The notes under the pieces: model-generated | What the model was told of the DNA's origin: nothing | Seen by the model: only the letters and a program-made list of their open reading frames with translations | The model's database searches: none | Assembly (NCBI GenBank): GCA_902801515.1 | Contig: CADCII010000007.1 | Location: 1 to 64,000 of the forward strand | From: an uncultured Lachnospiraceae bacterium | GTDB lineage: Bacteria > Bacillota > Clostridia > Lachnospirales > Lachnospiraceae | Length of the DNA: 64,000 nucleotides | Direction of reading: 5' to 3' | Shown: piece by piece, positions 36,553 through 46,156 of the stretch | Numbering within the stretch: the first letter of the stretch is position 1 | Layout: each line of letters opens with the position of its first letter | Program-made: the position numbers and the translations under genes

Positions 36553-37638
36553 ATGGCAGATAAGATACTGGATATCCGGAATCTGGATATCACCTTTACT
36601 ACCACCGCCGGACCGGTACATGCCATTCGTGGTGTAAATATGGACCTGGAACGCGGCGAGACCGTTGCAATTGTCGGGGAATCCGGATCGGGCAAATCCG
36701 TTGTCATGAAGACAGCCATGGGGATTCTTGCAGGCAATGCAGTGATCAACAGCGGCGAGATCATCTTCCGGTATAAGGAAGATGACGGCTCCACGCAGGA
36801 AGTGGACATACTGAAGAAAGAGAAGAAATGGATCCGGAAGAATATCAACGGGCGGAAGATCTCGATGATCTTCCAGGATCCCATGACATCCCTGGATCCT
36901 ACCATGACCATCGGAAAACAGCTGATGGAAGGTATGATCATGCACCTGAAGATCTCCCCTAAGGAAGCGGCGGCGCGGGCGGTGCAGCTTCTGAGCGAGG
37001 TCGGAATCACCGAGCCCGGAAGGCGTATGAAGCAGTATCCGCACCAGCTGTCCGGCGGTATGCGGCAGAGAGTAGTCATCGCCATGGCGATCTCCTGCAA
37101 CCCGGACCTTCTGATCTGCGATGAGCCGACCACTGCGCTGGACGTTACGATCCAGGCGAAGATCCTCGAGCTGATCAAAAAACTACAGGCAGACCACGGA
37201 ATCTCGGTCATCTATATCACCCACGACCTGGGCGTGGTAGCCAAGGTAGCGGATTATGTAAATGTAATGTACGCCGGCAAGATCGTGGAAGTCGGGAATA
37301 TTGAAGAGATCTTCTACGAACCCAGGCATCCGTACACATGGGGACTGCTGTCGGCCATGCCGGATCTTGAGACGGATGATTCCAGGCTCTATACGATCCC
37401 TGGATCGCCGCCGAACCTGCTCCACGAGGTAAAGGGCGACGCGTTCGCGCCGAGGAACCAGTATGCGCTGAAGATCGACTCCCTGAAGGAGCCGCCCATG
37501 TTCAAGATAAGCGAGACGCACTACGCAGCCACCTGGCTGCTGGATCCGCGCGCTCCGAAGGTGGAGATGCCGGAGGAACTGAGCCGGCGCATCCAGAGAA
37601 TGAAGAAGGAGGTGAAGGAAGATGGCAGCAGACTATAG
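36553..37638 (+). CDS. oppD: oligopeptide ABC transporter ATPase OppD-type
   Basis: ATP-binding subunit of 361 aa. Walker A GESGSGKS, signature LSGGMRQRV, Walker B LLICDEPTTALD, and an H-loop in YITHDLGVVAKV. The C-terminal oligopeptide-transporter extension follows residue 260 and includes YTIPGSPPNL; the Cys-rich iron-sulfur motif found in some OppD proteins was not seen. Its end overlaps oppF by 17 bases. Confidence 0.94.
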   Translation: MADKILDIRNLDITFTTTAGPVHAIRGVNMDLERGETVAIVGESGSGKSVVMKTAMGILAGNAVINSGEIIFRYKEDDGSTQEVDILKKEKKWIRKNINGRKISMIFQDPMTSLDPTMTIGKQLMEGMIMHLKISPKEAAARAVQLLSEVGITEPGRRMKQYPHQLSGGMRQRVVIAMAISCNPDLLICDEPTTALDVTIQAKILELIKKLQADHGISVIYITHDLGVVAKVADYVNVMYAGKIVEVGNIEEIFYEPRHPYTWGLLSAMPDLETDDSRLYTIPGSPPNLLHEVKGDAFAPRNQYALKIDSLKEPPMFKISETHYAATWLLDPRAPKVEMPEELSRRIQRMKKEVKEDGSRL

Positions 37639-38566
37639 TCAGGAACCGATCCTGAAAGTCGAGCACATGAAACAGTATTTCAAAGTCAGCTCTTCCTTCA
37701 CTGTCAAAGCTGTGGATGACGTAAGCTTTGACATATACCCGGGAGAGACCTACGGACTGGTCGGGGAATCCGGATCCGGAAAGACCACGATCGGCCGGGG
37801 GATCATCCGCCTGTATGATCCGACCGACGGGAAGATTACCTTCAAAGGGGCGGACATCACGGGGAAACTGGACAAGGATACATTCAAGCTGCTTCGCACA
37901 AAGATGCAGATGATCTTCCAGGACCCCATGGCCTCTCTGAACCCGCGCAAGAAAATCGGCGATATCATAGGCGAAGGACTGGACATCCACAAGATGTACA
38001 GTACGAAAGAGGAGCGCAAGCAGAAGATCGACCGGATCCTTGCGATGGTCGGCCTTGCGGCTGAACACTATGACCGCTATCCTTACCAGTTTTCCGGCGG
38101 ACAGCGTCAGCGTGTCGGAATCGCGAGGGCGCTGATCATGAATCCGGAGCTGATCATAGCGGATGAATGTATCTCCGCGCTGGACGTATCGATCCAGGCA
38201 CAGGTAGTCAACCTGATGAAGGATATTCAGGAAGAGACCGGCGCGGCATATCTGTTCATCGCGCACGACCTGTCCATGGTCAAATATATCTCCGACCGGA
38301 TCGGCGTGCTGCATCTGGGGCGGATGCTGGAAACCGGGACCACCCAGGAGATCTTCTCGCGGCCGCTGCACCCATATACCCGCAGCCTGCTGTCGGCGAT
38401 TCCCAGTCCGAATCCGCGCACAGAGAAGGGCAGGACGGCGCTGGAATACGACTACGCGACAAGCGGCCTGGACTACGACAAGGGGACACTGACCAAAGTA
38501 GAAGGTTCCCACTATGTACACGGAACTGCCAAGGAGATTGCTGAGTGGATGGAAAGCACGTCATAA
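37622..38566 (+). CDS. oppF: oligopeptide ABC transporter ATPase OppF-type
   Basis: Second ATPase, 314 aa, forming the heterodimer with OppD. Walker A GESGSGKTT, signature FSGGQRQRVGIARAL, Walker B IIADECISALD (the usual DEP is DEC here), and HDLSMVKYISD. Ribosome site AAGGAGGTGAAGG within oppD. It is the last gene of the operon. Confidence 0.94.
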   Translation: MAADYSQEPILKVEHMKQYFKVSSSFTVKAVDDVSFDIYPGETYGLVGESGSGKTTIGRGIIRLYDPTDGKITFKGADITGKLDKDTFKLLRTKMQMIFQDPMASLNPRKKIGDIIGEGLDIHKMYSTKEERKQKIDRILAMVGLAAEHYDRYPYQFSGGQRQRVGIARALIMNPELIIADECISALDVSIQAQVVNLMKDIQEETGAAYLFIAHDLSMVKYISDRIGVLHLGRMLETGTTQEIFSRPLHPYTRSLLSAIPSPNPRTEKGRTALEYDYATSGLDYDKGTLTKVEGSHYVHGTAKEIAEWMESTS

Positions 38567-38594
38567 AAGCCTGGAAAATGAATATTTTGGACGT

Positions 38595-38667
38595 CGTATC
38601 AGGACAGGACGGTTGATACGGCTGTTACAGGAGCGCTTTTGGGTGAGAGACCTGAAAGCGCTCTTTT
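38595..38667 (+). terminator. opp operon terminator within a repeated intergenic element
   Basis: CGTATCA/TGATACG (38595-38601, 38614-38620) is followed by GAGCGCTTT (38631-38639) and AAAGCGCTC (38655-38663) with TTTT. The second hairpin is a rho-independent terminator. A 26-nt part (38631-38656) is 23/26 identical to 44205-44230 downstream of the giant surface protein gene, where a GTATCA/TGATAC repeat also precedes it. Confidence 0.75.
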
Positions 38668-38807
38668 GCAAGGCTCCTGTTGCGAACTGCCAAGACCTGT
38701 GCGATAATTTGTTCAAACATTAAGTTAATGTAATTCTGCGAGTTTATGCAGACAGGCAGGATAGAAAACAGTGGCAGTGAGCCCTTTATACAGGACAGGA
38801 GAATCAT

Positions 38808-41800
38808 ATGAAAAAGAAACTTGCCCTCATTATGACAATGTCGTTGCTTCTCACATCAGTATCCCCGGTGAATGCAGCAGGCACGGAAGTAATAGAGATT
38901 GCAGAGGAAGAGAATCTGTCTGCTTCATTTACAGAGGATGAGGAAGACCCGGAGATTGAGATCGTGGAAGATCCGGAAACCGTGCCCGAAGCAGATGTAT
39001 CGGATGAAGAAGTTATACCGGAAGAGGATGGAACAGACGACGAAATCTTCACAGAAGATATGTCTTTGGAGGATGTTTCCGGTCTGATTGAGGATGAAGA
39101 TGCCGGAAACGGTATGATCAGCGAGATCTTTTCATCTGAGCCTGTGCCGGTTGGTGATGCTGAAGATGGCTATGGCAGGGCAGACCATGGAGAGTTATTG
39201 ATGTCAGCCGCATCTGAGCCGGACGGACCAGAGTATTATGGCAGCCAGCTGGCGGGAAACCAGAAGGCTATGTATGAATTGCTGAAGACCGGGAACTGGC
39301 AGCTTGGCACGTCGAATAGTTCAGGGGAAATACCATATACCATGGCCTATTCACCGGACACAGATTATTCTTTTGAGTTAGAAAGTACAGATTATGCATC
39401 AAGTGAGGTGTACAAGAGCATCCGCCAGAAATTGTATTCAGATGCATATACTGCATTTGACGCATATCTCTATGATTATCCGGAAGAATCATTCTGGATT
39501 GACAGGTCAGGATTTGGATTTGCCGTATCCTATAACCCATACGAAACTGCTCCGTATCATTTCTCAATAATAAAAATGCGTCTTAATGCTTATGAACGCT
39601 GGACAGGCGCAAAAAAGCAGCTGGCGGATCTGGAGACTTATACGGACCGCTCCGTGGCTCAGATACAGGCAGTCGACGGTTATTCCACAATGACCCCAGG
39701 AGAAAAACTGAAGGCAGTGCATGATCATATCTGCGACTTGGTGTCATACGGAGATGCGTCAACTACCATTGAGGCACAGCATACTCCCTACGGGGCATAT
39801 GATTTCGACCATAAGGTGGTCTGCGAAGGATATTCAAAACTGTTTAAGATACTGGTTGATAAACTGGGGATAACAGACAATGTCCTGGTATCGGGGATTG
39901 CGTATTCTCCTGACGGTTCAGGCGGTCCTCATATGTGGAATGTAGTATCGCTGGAGAGCAGCTGGTATCTGCTGGATGCGACCTGGGACGACCAGGATGA
40001 GAGTTCTACGGTTTATTACGACTATTTCCTTGCAGGATCCGGCAGTAAAGGATTCTCTTACTGGACGATTGGAGAGGAGCATGAGGCTCATGCGAATCTC
40101 TCCAATGGCGGTGGAGAATTTATTACACCGACACTGTCAGTAACCATGTATCATCAGCGGAAACAGACAGGAGTCACAGCGACGTGCACTGAGGCCGGGA
40201 GCGCAACCATAGTCTGCGGACTGCATCCGAAGATGGGAGGAGGATATGAAGTACCCCCAGAAACAGAGACGATTCCTGCGATGGGGCATCAGCCAGTCAC
40301 CGATGCGGCAGTTGCTGCAACCTGTACTGAACCTGGGCTGACCGAGGGAAGCCACTGTTCCGCCTGCGGCATGATTATTGTCTCACAGGAAACGGTTGCA
40401 GCGACAGGCCATTCCTGGGGCTCTCCCAGCTGGAAGTGGACTGAGGATCATACAGGCGCGACGGCAACATTTACATGTAAAAATGACAGTTCGCACAGTG
40501 AAAGTATACCGGCGGAAATCTCATCTGCTGGAACAGATCCGACCTGTACTGCAGGCGGAGAGGCTGTATATACGGCTGAAGTATCGTTTGAAGGAAATAA
40601 ATACACAGATGAGAAAACCGTACAAAACTCAGCGTTGGGCCATGACTGGGGTGATGCGACATATACATGGACAGACGATTATACGAGCGTAACAGCAGAG
40701 CGTGTCTGCACGCGTGATGAAACCCATACAGAGAGCGAAACAGTACAGACAACCTCAGAGATTACAAAAGCAGCAACCTGTACAGAAAAAGGAGAAACCA
40801 CCTATACCGCAGTATTTACGAAAGAAGGATTTGAAACTCAGACTGAGAAAGTACCGATCCCGGAAAAAGGGCATGTGGAAACAGATCTTCCGGCGGTTGC
40901 GGCAACCTGTACTAAAACAGGCCTTACGGCAGGAAAGAAGTGCTCGGCGTGCGGAGAGATTCTTGTACAGCAGGAAGTAACTGCAGCTCTCGGCCATGCT
41001 TTTGGGGAATGGACAGAAACAAAACCGGCAACCTGTACCGAAGCCGGCAGTGAAGAACGTGTATGTTCTCGCTGCGGTGAGAAGGAAACTTCCGGTATTT
41101 CTCCGACAGGTCACGACTGGGGCGGACCTAATTGGGCATGGCTAGATAATAATACTCGGGCAGATGCCAGGTTCACCTGCAAAAACGATTCCAGTCATGT
41201 GGAACACGTACCTGCAACGACCACGCAAAAAGTAATAAAAGAGGCGACATGTGGAACAACCGGCACGGTTGTCTATATGGCAGTTGTTGAATTTGAGGAC
41301 AATACCTATACAGGCCAGAAGCAGGCAACCACTCCCATGGCGGATCATAACTGGGGTGAACCAGAATATACATGGGCAAATGACAATTCAGAAGTGACCG
41401 CGGTACGAGTCTGCTTAAATGATAATAGCCACAGACAGAACCGGATATCACAGACAACTTCTGAACAGACAAAAGCAGCCACCTGTACAGAAAAAGGCGA
41501 AACTACCTATACGGCTGTATTCAACAATGGGTTTGAAACACAGACTAAAACAGTAGCCAATATTGATCCGACAGGCCATGATTATGGAGCCCCTGTCTGG
41601 AAATGGGCTGAAGACTATTCTTCCGCCACAGTTACACTCACCTGCAAAAATGACAGTACTCATATCATAGAACTGGATGGAGAACTGACATCGGAAATCA
41701 CGGCTGATGCCTCGTATACGAGTACTGGTGTAAAAACATATACGGCAGCTGCCGAATATGAAGGAGAAGAGTATCAGGATCAGAAAACAGAAACGATCCC

Positions 41801-44147
41801 AGTTCTTTCCCCGAGTGGAGTTACTGACCAAGGTCTGAGCTGGGAAGTTGCTGACGGAGTACTGACGGTCAGCCTTAAGGAAGATGCCCAGAGCACAGAG
41901 ATCCCGGATTACGCAGCGGCAGATGATGCCCCGTGGGCTGAAGCTGCTGCAGAACTGAATGTAACAAAGATAGTTGTAAAAGACAAAATCACCAAGGTTG
42001 GATCAAATTCATTTGCCGGGCTTGGGAGTCTGGTAGTGATGGAACTTCCCCAGAGCCTTGAGTACCTCGCAGACGACTCGATAGACGCTGCTTTACTCAG
42101 TACGATAAATGTAATCTATTCCGGCACAGAATCCGAGTGGGAGACGCTGACGCAGGGAACCGCTTTCCGGGATGTAAATATGATATCCTCGCATACGCAT
42201 AAATGGGGAAACTGGTATCAGAAAATTCCTGCTACCTGCACAGCAGATGCTATCCTGGAACGAAAGTGTAACATCTGTCAGACAGCTGAGACCATGACGG
42301 ATAAGGAAAATCCGGCAACTGGCCATGACTATGATAATCCTGTCTGGGAGTGGGCTGAAGATTATACTTTTGCCAAGGTTACACTCACCTGCAAAAATGA
42401 CAATACCCATGTCATAGAACTGGATGGAGAACTGACGTCGGAAATCACGGCTGATGCTTCGTATACGAGTACTGGTGTAAAAACATATACAGCAGTTGCC
42501 GAATATGAAGGGAACGAGTATCAGAATCAGAAAACAGAAGAGATTCCCGTACTTTCCCCGAGTGGAGTTACTGACGAAGGGCTGAGCTGGGAAATTGCTG
42601 ACGGAGTACTGACGATCGGCTTGACAGAGGGCATCCAGAATGCGGAGATACCGGATTATGAATCTGAAGATGATGCCCCGTGGGCTGAAGCCCCGTGGGC
42701 TGAAGCTGCTGCAGAACTGGAAGTATCAAAGATAGTCGTTGAAGAGGGCATTACCAAGGTTGGTGCAAATGCATTTACAGGTGTAGAGAGCCTGGATGAA
42801 ATAAGCCTTCCTCAGAGTCTTAAAGAACTTGCAGACGATTCGATAGAGGGCACTGTGCTCAGTACGATAAATGTGATCTATGCCGGTTCAGAATCTGAGT
42901 GGGAGACGCTGACGCAGGGAACCGCTTTCCAGGATGTAGATATGACGTCCACACATACGCATGAATGGGGAAACTGGTACCAGAAAATTCCTGCCACCTG
43001 CACAGCAAACGCCATCCTGGAACGTAAGTGTAAGATTTGTCAGATGGCGGAGACTATGACAGATGAGGAAAATCCGGCAACTGGCCATGACTATGATAAT
43101 CCTGTCTGGGAGTGGGCAGATGATTATTCTTCCGCCAAAGTTACGCTCACCTGCAAAAATGACAGTACTCATATCATAGAACTGGATGGAGAACTGACAT
43201 CGGAAATCACGGCTGATGCTTCGTATACGAATACTGGTGTGAAAACATATACAGCAATCGCCGAATATGGAGAAAAAGTGTATCAGGATAAGGCAACGGA
43301 AGTAATCCCCGTACTTTCCCCGAATGGAGTTACTGACGAAGGACTGAGCTGGGAAATTGCTGACGGAGTACTGACGATCGGCTTGACAGAGGGCACCCAG
43401 AATGCTGAGATACCGGATTATGAATCTGAAGATGATGCCCCATGGGCAGAAGCAGCAGTTGCGTTGAAAGTAACAAAGATCATCGTAAAAGAGGGCATTA
43501 CCAAGGTCGGGTCATATGCATTTACATGCAGGAAAGACCTGAGTGAAATAAGCCTTCCTCAGAGTCTTGAGGAACTTGCGGATGATTCAGTAGATGACAC
43601 TGTGCTCAGTACGGTAGATGTTAACTATGCCGGTTCAGAATCCCAGTGGGAGAGACTGACACAGGGAACGTCTTTCCAGAATGTCAATATGACATCTACG
43701 CATGTACACAGCTGGGGCTCCGGTGTGGTGACAAAACCAGCAACAACAGCTGCCGCCGGCATCAGAACATACAAGTGCTCCTGCGGCAAGATAAAAACGG
43801 AAGCTATTCCACGATTAAAGATAGTTGAAAAGATAACCGTTTCAAAGAAGCCAACGATTCAGAAACCGGCACCTGCAAAGGGCAAGATCACCGTTAAGTG
43901 GAAGCACTTCAAGAATAAAACCAAGAACGGTAAGAAGATCTGGAAGCCAATCAAGAAGGTCCAGATCCAGTGTGCAACAGACAGTGGTTTCAGGAATATT
44001 GTAAAGAAAGCTGATGTTAGTAAAGGCAAGACGAAGACCACGATCAAGGGATTGAAGAAGAAGACAACATACTATGTCCGAGTCAGATACTTCGATGGAG
44101 TCGGATATTCAGCGTGGAGCAAAGTGAAGAAGGTTAAAACAAAATAA
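38808..44147 (+). CDS. giant secreted transglutaminase-like protein with CxxC repeats
   Basis: Exported 1779-aa protein: signal peptide (KKKLALIMTMSLLLTSVSPVNA), a very acidic stretch to about residue 120, then a transglutaminase/protease-like domain with a plausible triad Cys339 (VVCEGYSKLF), His375 (PHMWNVV) and Asp390 (LLDATWDD). Residues ~450-1000 are repeated beta modules with paired cysteines (ATCTEAG, CSACG, CSRCG) and W-x-W strands. From ~1002, 1251 and 1505 a ~250-residue module repeats three times, containing a short leucine-rich-like stretch (KIVVKEGITKVG) and CNICQ-type pairs. The C-terminus (~1675-1779) is a Lys-rich fibronectin-III-like domain. No LPxTG motif was seen. Such proteins of clostridia are probably adhesins or wall-modifying enzymes. 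It looks more AT-rich than its neighbours and is bracketed by copies of one intergenic element. Confidence 0.8.
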   Translation: MKKKLALIMTMSLLLTSVSPVNAAGTEVIEIAEEENLSASFTEDEEDPEIEIVEDPETVPEADVSDEEVIPEEDGTDDEIFTEDMSLEDVSGLIEDEDAGNGMISEIFSSEPVPVGDAEDGYGRADHGELLMSAASEPDGPEYYGSQLAGNQKAMYELLKTGNWQLGTSNSSGEIPYTMAYSPDTDYSFELESTDYASSEVYKSIRQKLYSDAYTAFDAYLYDYPEESFWIDRSGFGFAVSYNPYETAPYHFSIIKMRLNAYERWTGAKKQLADLETYTDRSVAQIQAVDGYSTMTPGEKLKAVHDHICDLVSYGDASTTIEAQHTPYGAYDFDHKVVCEGYSKLFKILVDKLGITDNVLVSGIAYSPDGSGGPHMWNVVSLESSWYLLDATWDDQDESSTVYYDYFLAGSGSKGFSYWTIGEEHEAHANLSNGGGEFITPTLSVTMYHQRKQTGVTATCTEAGSATIVCGLHPKMGGGYEVPPETETIPAMGHQPVTDAAVAATCTEPGLTEGSHCSACGMIIVSQETVAATGHSWGSPSWKWTEDHTGATATFTCKNDSSHSESIPAEISSAGTDPTCTAGGEAVYTAEVSFEGNKYTDEKTVQNSALGHDWGDATYTWTDDYTSVTAERVCTRDETHTESETVQTTSEITKAATCTEKGETTYTAVFTKEGFETQTEKVPIPEKGHVETDLPAVAATCTKTGLTAGKKCSACGEILVQQEVTAALGHAFGEWTETKPATCTEAGSEERVCSRCGEKETSGISPTGHDWGGPNWAWLDNNTRADARFTCKNDSSHVEHVPATTTQKVIKEATCGTTGTVVYMAVVEFEDNTYTGQKQATTPMADHNWGEPEYTWANDNSEVTAVRVCLNDNSHRQNRISQTTSEQTKAATCTEKGETTYTAVFNNGFETQTKTVANIDPTGHDYGAPVWKWAEDYSSATVTLTCKNDSTHIIELDGELTSEITADASYTSTGVKTYTAAAEYEGEEYQDQKTETIPVLSPSGVTDQGLSWEVADGVLTVSLKEDAQSTEIPDYAAADDAPWAEAAAELNVTKIVVKDKITKVGSNSFAGLGSLVVMELPQSLEYLADDSIDAALLSTINVIYSGTESEWETLTQGTAFRDVNMISSHTHKWGNWYQKIPATCTADAILERKCNICQTAETMTDKENPATGHDYDNPVWEWAEDYTFAKVTLTCKNDNTHVIELDGELTSEITADASYTSTGVKTYTAVAEYEGNEYQNQKTEEIPVLSPSGVTDEGLSWEIADGVLTIGLTEGIQNAEIPDYESEDDAPWAEAPWAEAAAELEVSKIVVEEGITKVGANAFTGVESLDEISLPQSLKELADDSIEGTVLSTINVIYAGSESEWETLTQGTAFQDVDMTSTHTHEWGNWYQKIPATCTANAILERKCKICQMAETMTDEENPATGHDYDNPVWEWADDYSSAKVTLTCKNDSTHIIELDGELTSEITADASYTNTGVKTYTAIAEYGEKVYQDKATEVIPVLSPNGVTDEGLSWEIADGVLTIGLTEGTQNAEIPDYESEDDAPWAEAAVALKVTKIIVKEGITKVGSYAFTCRKDLSEISLPQSLEELADDSVDDTVLSTVDVNYAGSESQWERLTQGTSFQNVNMTSTHVHSWGSGVVTKPATTAAAGIRTYKCSCGKIKTEAIPRLKIVEKITVSKKPTIQKPAPAKGKITVKWKHFKNKTKNGKKIWKPIKKVQIQCATDSGFRNIVKKADVSKGKTKTTIKGLKKKTTYYVRVRYFDGVGYSAWSKVKKVKTK

Positions 44148-44159
44148 TTCCTGAACACT

Positions 44160-44230
44160 GTATCATGGCGATACGATTGATACGATAAGGATAATCAGAA
44201 CAGAGAACGCTTTCGGGTGAGAAACCTGAA
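44160..44230 (+). repeat. second copy of the intergenic element flanking the giant gene
   Basis: GTATCA (44160-44165) and TGATAC (44178-44183), then 44205-44230, which matches 38631-38656 at 23 of 26 bases. Here the downstream hairpin arm has decayed (gaatgccg), so it is a poor terminator. Confidence 0.55.
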
Positions 44231-44297
44231 GAATGCCGTAAATTTAGTAAAGTCAGCCTACAATGATTCTTGATTTTTCTCATTGCTTCGGGCATAC

Positions 44298-44334
44298 TAT
44301 GGTCAGAAAGGTCAACTTAGTCTTTCTGACCATA
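44298..44334. promoter_or_regulatory. operator-like palindrome before the toxin-antitoxin pair
   Basis: TATGGTCAGAAAG (44298-44310) and CTTTCTGACCATA (44322-44334) are perfect 13-bp arms around an 11-base centre, ending 17 bases before the antitoxin start. Phd/YefM antitoxins usually repress their own operon through such sites. A hairpin in the mRNA leader is the alternative reading. Confidence 0.6.
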
Positions 44335-44351
44335 TTTGGGGGGTGTGCAAA

Positions 44352-44597
44352 ATGAGACAAGTGAATATCCTCGAAGCAAAAACCGATTTTTCCAAGCTGA
44401 TCCGTCTTCTGGAAACAAAGAAAGAAGATTTCATCACAGTTGCCAGAAACGGAAAACCTGTGGTCAAGATTACACTCATCAATGAGACGCCTGTTTCAAA
44501 GCGTATCGGTATCGCAAAAGGCAAATTCACAGTTAAAGGTGACTTTGATGCTGATAATGATGCTATTGCGGAATCAATGACGGGAGGCATTTTATGA
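44352..44597 (+). CDS. type II antitoxin, Phd/YefM family
   Basis: 81-aa antitoxin. ATG 44352 follows a GGGGGG run; an upstream in-frame start would give a non-conserved leader. The N-terminus has the Phd/YefM DNA-binding fold (VNILEAKTDFSKLIRLLETK and FITVARNGKPVVKITLI). The C-terminus (AESMTGGIL) should wrap the toxin. Overlaps the toxin start by four bases (ATGA). The palindrome just upstream is the likely autoregulatory site. Confidence 0.88.
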   Translation: MRQVNILEAKTDFSKLIRLLETKKEDFITVARNGKPVVKITLINETPVSKRIGIAKGKFTVKGDFDADNDAIAESMTGGIL

Positions 44598-44998
44598 ATC
44601 TGCTTCTTGATACCCATGTTGCTGTATGGGCTCTGAACGATGATCCCGCACTTTCTGAAAAAGCACGAGAATTAATCCTTGACCCAGATAACACTATTTA
44701 TTACAGCACGGTCTCAGTATGGGAGGTGCTTCTCAAGCACTCACGCCGGCCAGACAATATTCCATTTGATGAAAAAGACTTTTCCGAAGGATGCAGGGAA
44801 GCGGGGTTTGTTCCTCTCGCTCTGGCAGATAAGCACATCCTTGCCGTGCGTTCTTTGTCCAGGCCGGAGGGTGTCAAAGAGCACAACGACCCGTTTGACC
44901 GCCTGCTCCTGGCGCAGGCCAAAGTGGAGAACCTGTCTTTCCTCACGCACGACGAACTAATTCCAGGCTATGTGGAAAAGTGCATCATTCCAGTCTAA
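44594..44998 (+). CDS. PIN-domain toxin (VapC-like RNase)
   Basis: 134-aa PIN-fold ribonuclease paired with the preceding antitoxin. Conserved acidic residues are visible: LLLDTHVAVWAL (Asp6), SVWEVLLK (Glu near residue 45), DPFDRLLLAQA (Asp near 97-100) and LTHDELIPGY (Asp near 118), so the Mg-dependent active site appears intact. Targets of this PIN class are usually tRNA or rRNA; the specific target is not predictable. Confidence 0.88.
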   Translation: MNLLLDTHVAVWALNDDPALSEKARELILDPDNTIYYSTVSVWEVLLKHSRRPDNIPFDEKDFSEGCREAGFVPLALADKHILAVRSLSRPEGVKEHNDPFDRLLLAQAKVENLSFLTHDELIPGYVEKCIIPV

Positions 44999-45106
44999 AC
45001 GAGAACAGCAGTAAGAGGATGAGATCCGAAGGCAAGATAATGACGATAAGACCGTCCGGCAGACAGGCTGGATGGGTTTCACATAATAAGAGGAGAAGAC
45101 CGGAAT

Positions 45107-46048
45107 ATGGAATACTGGATCAATATTATTCTGCTGTTTTTTATATATGGTTTCGCGGGCTGGTGTATGGAGGTCGCTCTCAAATACAGGCAGTTTCACC
45201 GGTTTATTAACCGGGGGTTTCTGACAGGTCCGCTGCTGCCGATTTACGGAAGCGGTACAGTGCTGATCACACTGGTCGTAGGCAATCTGTCCAGTGTGGA
45301 ATCGGGCCCGGTCATGACATTTTCGCTGTCTTTTGTGATCTGCGGACTGGTTGAGTACCTGACAAGCCTGGTGCTTGAGAAGATTTTTCATGCAAGATGG
45401 TGGGATTACAGCCAGAAGCCAATGAATCTGCATGGGAGGGTCTGGATCGGCAATCTGATCCTGTTTGGCCTGGCGGGGTTAGGAATCATTCATATCTCTA
45501 ATCCGCTTCTTTACAGATTTTTGGATCTTTTCACATTGAGAACCAGGGAAATCGTTGCGGCAGTTCTTCTTGTGATTCTTTGTGCAGACTTTGTTGTTTC
45601 CTACTTTGTTCTGAAACTGGTCAAGGTCGGTATTGACAGCAGTGAAGCGGACAATACCGAAGAGATCAGCAAGGAAGTGCGCCAGCTGCTGACGAACAGG
45701 TCTTATTTCCATAAACGTTTCTCCGAGGCTTATCCGGAGGTTGTGTATAAGACCGACCGCGTACAGGCCAGAATTGCCGCGGTTAAGGCAGAGACCGAGC
45801 GACTCCGGGCTGAAGCGGAGAGGAATCTCGACGAGAAGGCCGGAAAGGTTGCTGCCAAACTCGAACCGGTGCATAGAATCCGCGCAGACCTGATCGGAAT
45901 GCAGGATGAGCTGATTGAATTGCTTTATAATGAGCAGTCGGCAAGCGATGAGATAAAGGAACTGAAAGCAGAGGTTGACCAGCAGAAAAAGCGCTTGGAA
46001 AATCATGCTTTTGTCAGGTATCCGTACGGCAAGCGCAGGGAGCGGTAG
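45107..46048 (+). CDS. CmpB-type putative ABC transporter permease with coiled-coil tail
   Basis: 313-aa membrane protein. The first ~170 residues contain about five helices and the CmpB-family pattern (FFIYGFAGWCMEVALKY, GFLTGPLLPIYGSG, KIFHARWWDYSQKPMNLHGR). This family is annotated as putative ABC permease, but no ATPase gene is adjacent, so transport is doubtful. Residues ~215-305 are a cytoplasmic coiled coil (AAVKAETERLRAEAERNLDE). Ribosome site AAGAGGAGAAG. Function unknown. Confidence 0.75.
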   Translation: MEYWINIILLFFIYGFAGWCMEVALKYRQFHRFINRGFLTGPLLPIYGSGTVLITLVVGNLSSVESGPVMTFSLSFVICGLVEYLTSLVLEKIFHARWWDYSQKPMNLHGRVWIGNLILFGLAGLGIIHISNPLLYRFLDLFTLRTREIVAAVLLVILCADFVVSYFVLKLVKVGIDSSEADNTEEISKEVRQLLTNRSYFHKRFSEAYPEVVYKTDRVQARIAAVKAETERLRAEAERNLDEKAGKVAAKLEPVHRIRADLIGMQDELIELLYNEQSASDEIKELKAEVDQQKKRLENHAFVRYPYGKRRER

Positions 46049-46108
46049 ATTAAGACAAAGTAATCAGGAGTACGCAGACTATATATGCAGAAGAGATTAA
46101 AAGCAGCA

Positions 46109-46137
46109 TTGCAGAATTCATAAAAAGGTGATATAGT
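46109..46137 (+). promoter_or_regulatory. promoter of the FMN riboswitch-ribU unit
   Basis: TTGCAG (46109-46114) and TATAGT (46132-46137) with a 17-base spacer, ~20 bases before the riboswitch. Confidence 0.6.
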
Positions 46138-46156
46138 CCAGATTGTACAACATATT

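Noticed and set aside
45107-46048. Functional ABC transporter permease
   Set aside because: The family name suggests it, but no ATP-binding partner is adjacent and half of the cytoplasmic part is a coiled coil; only the family membership is kept.
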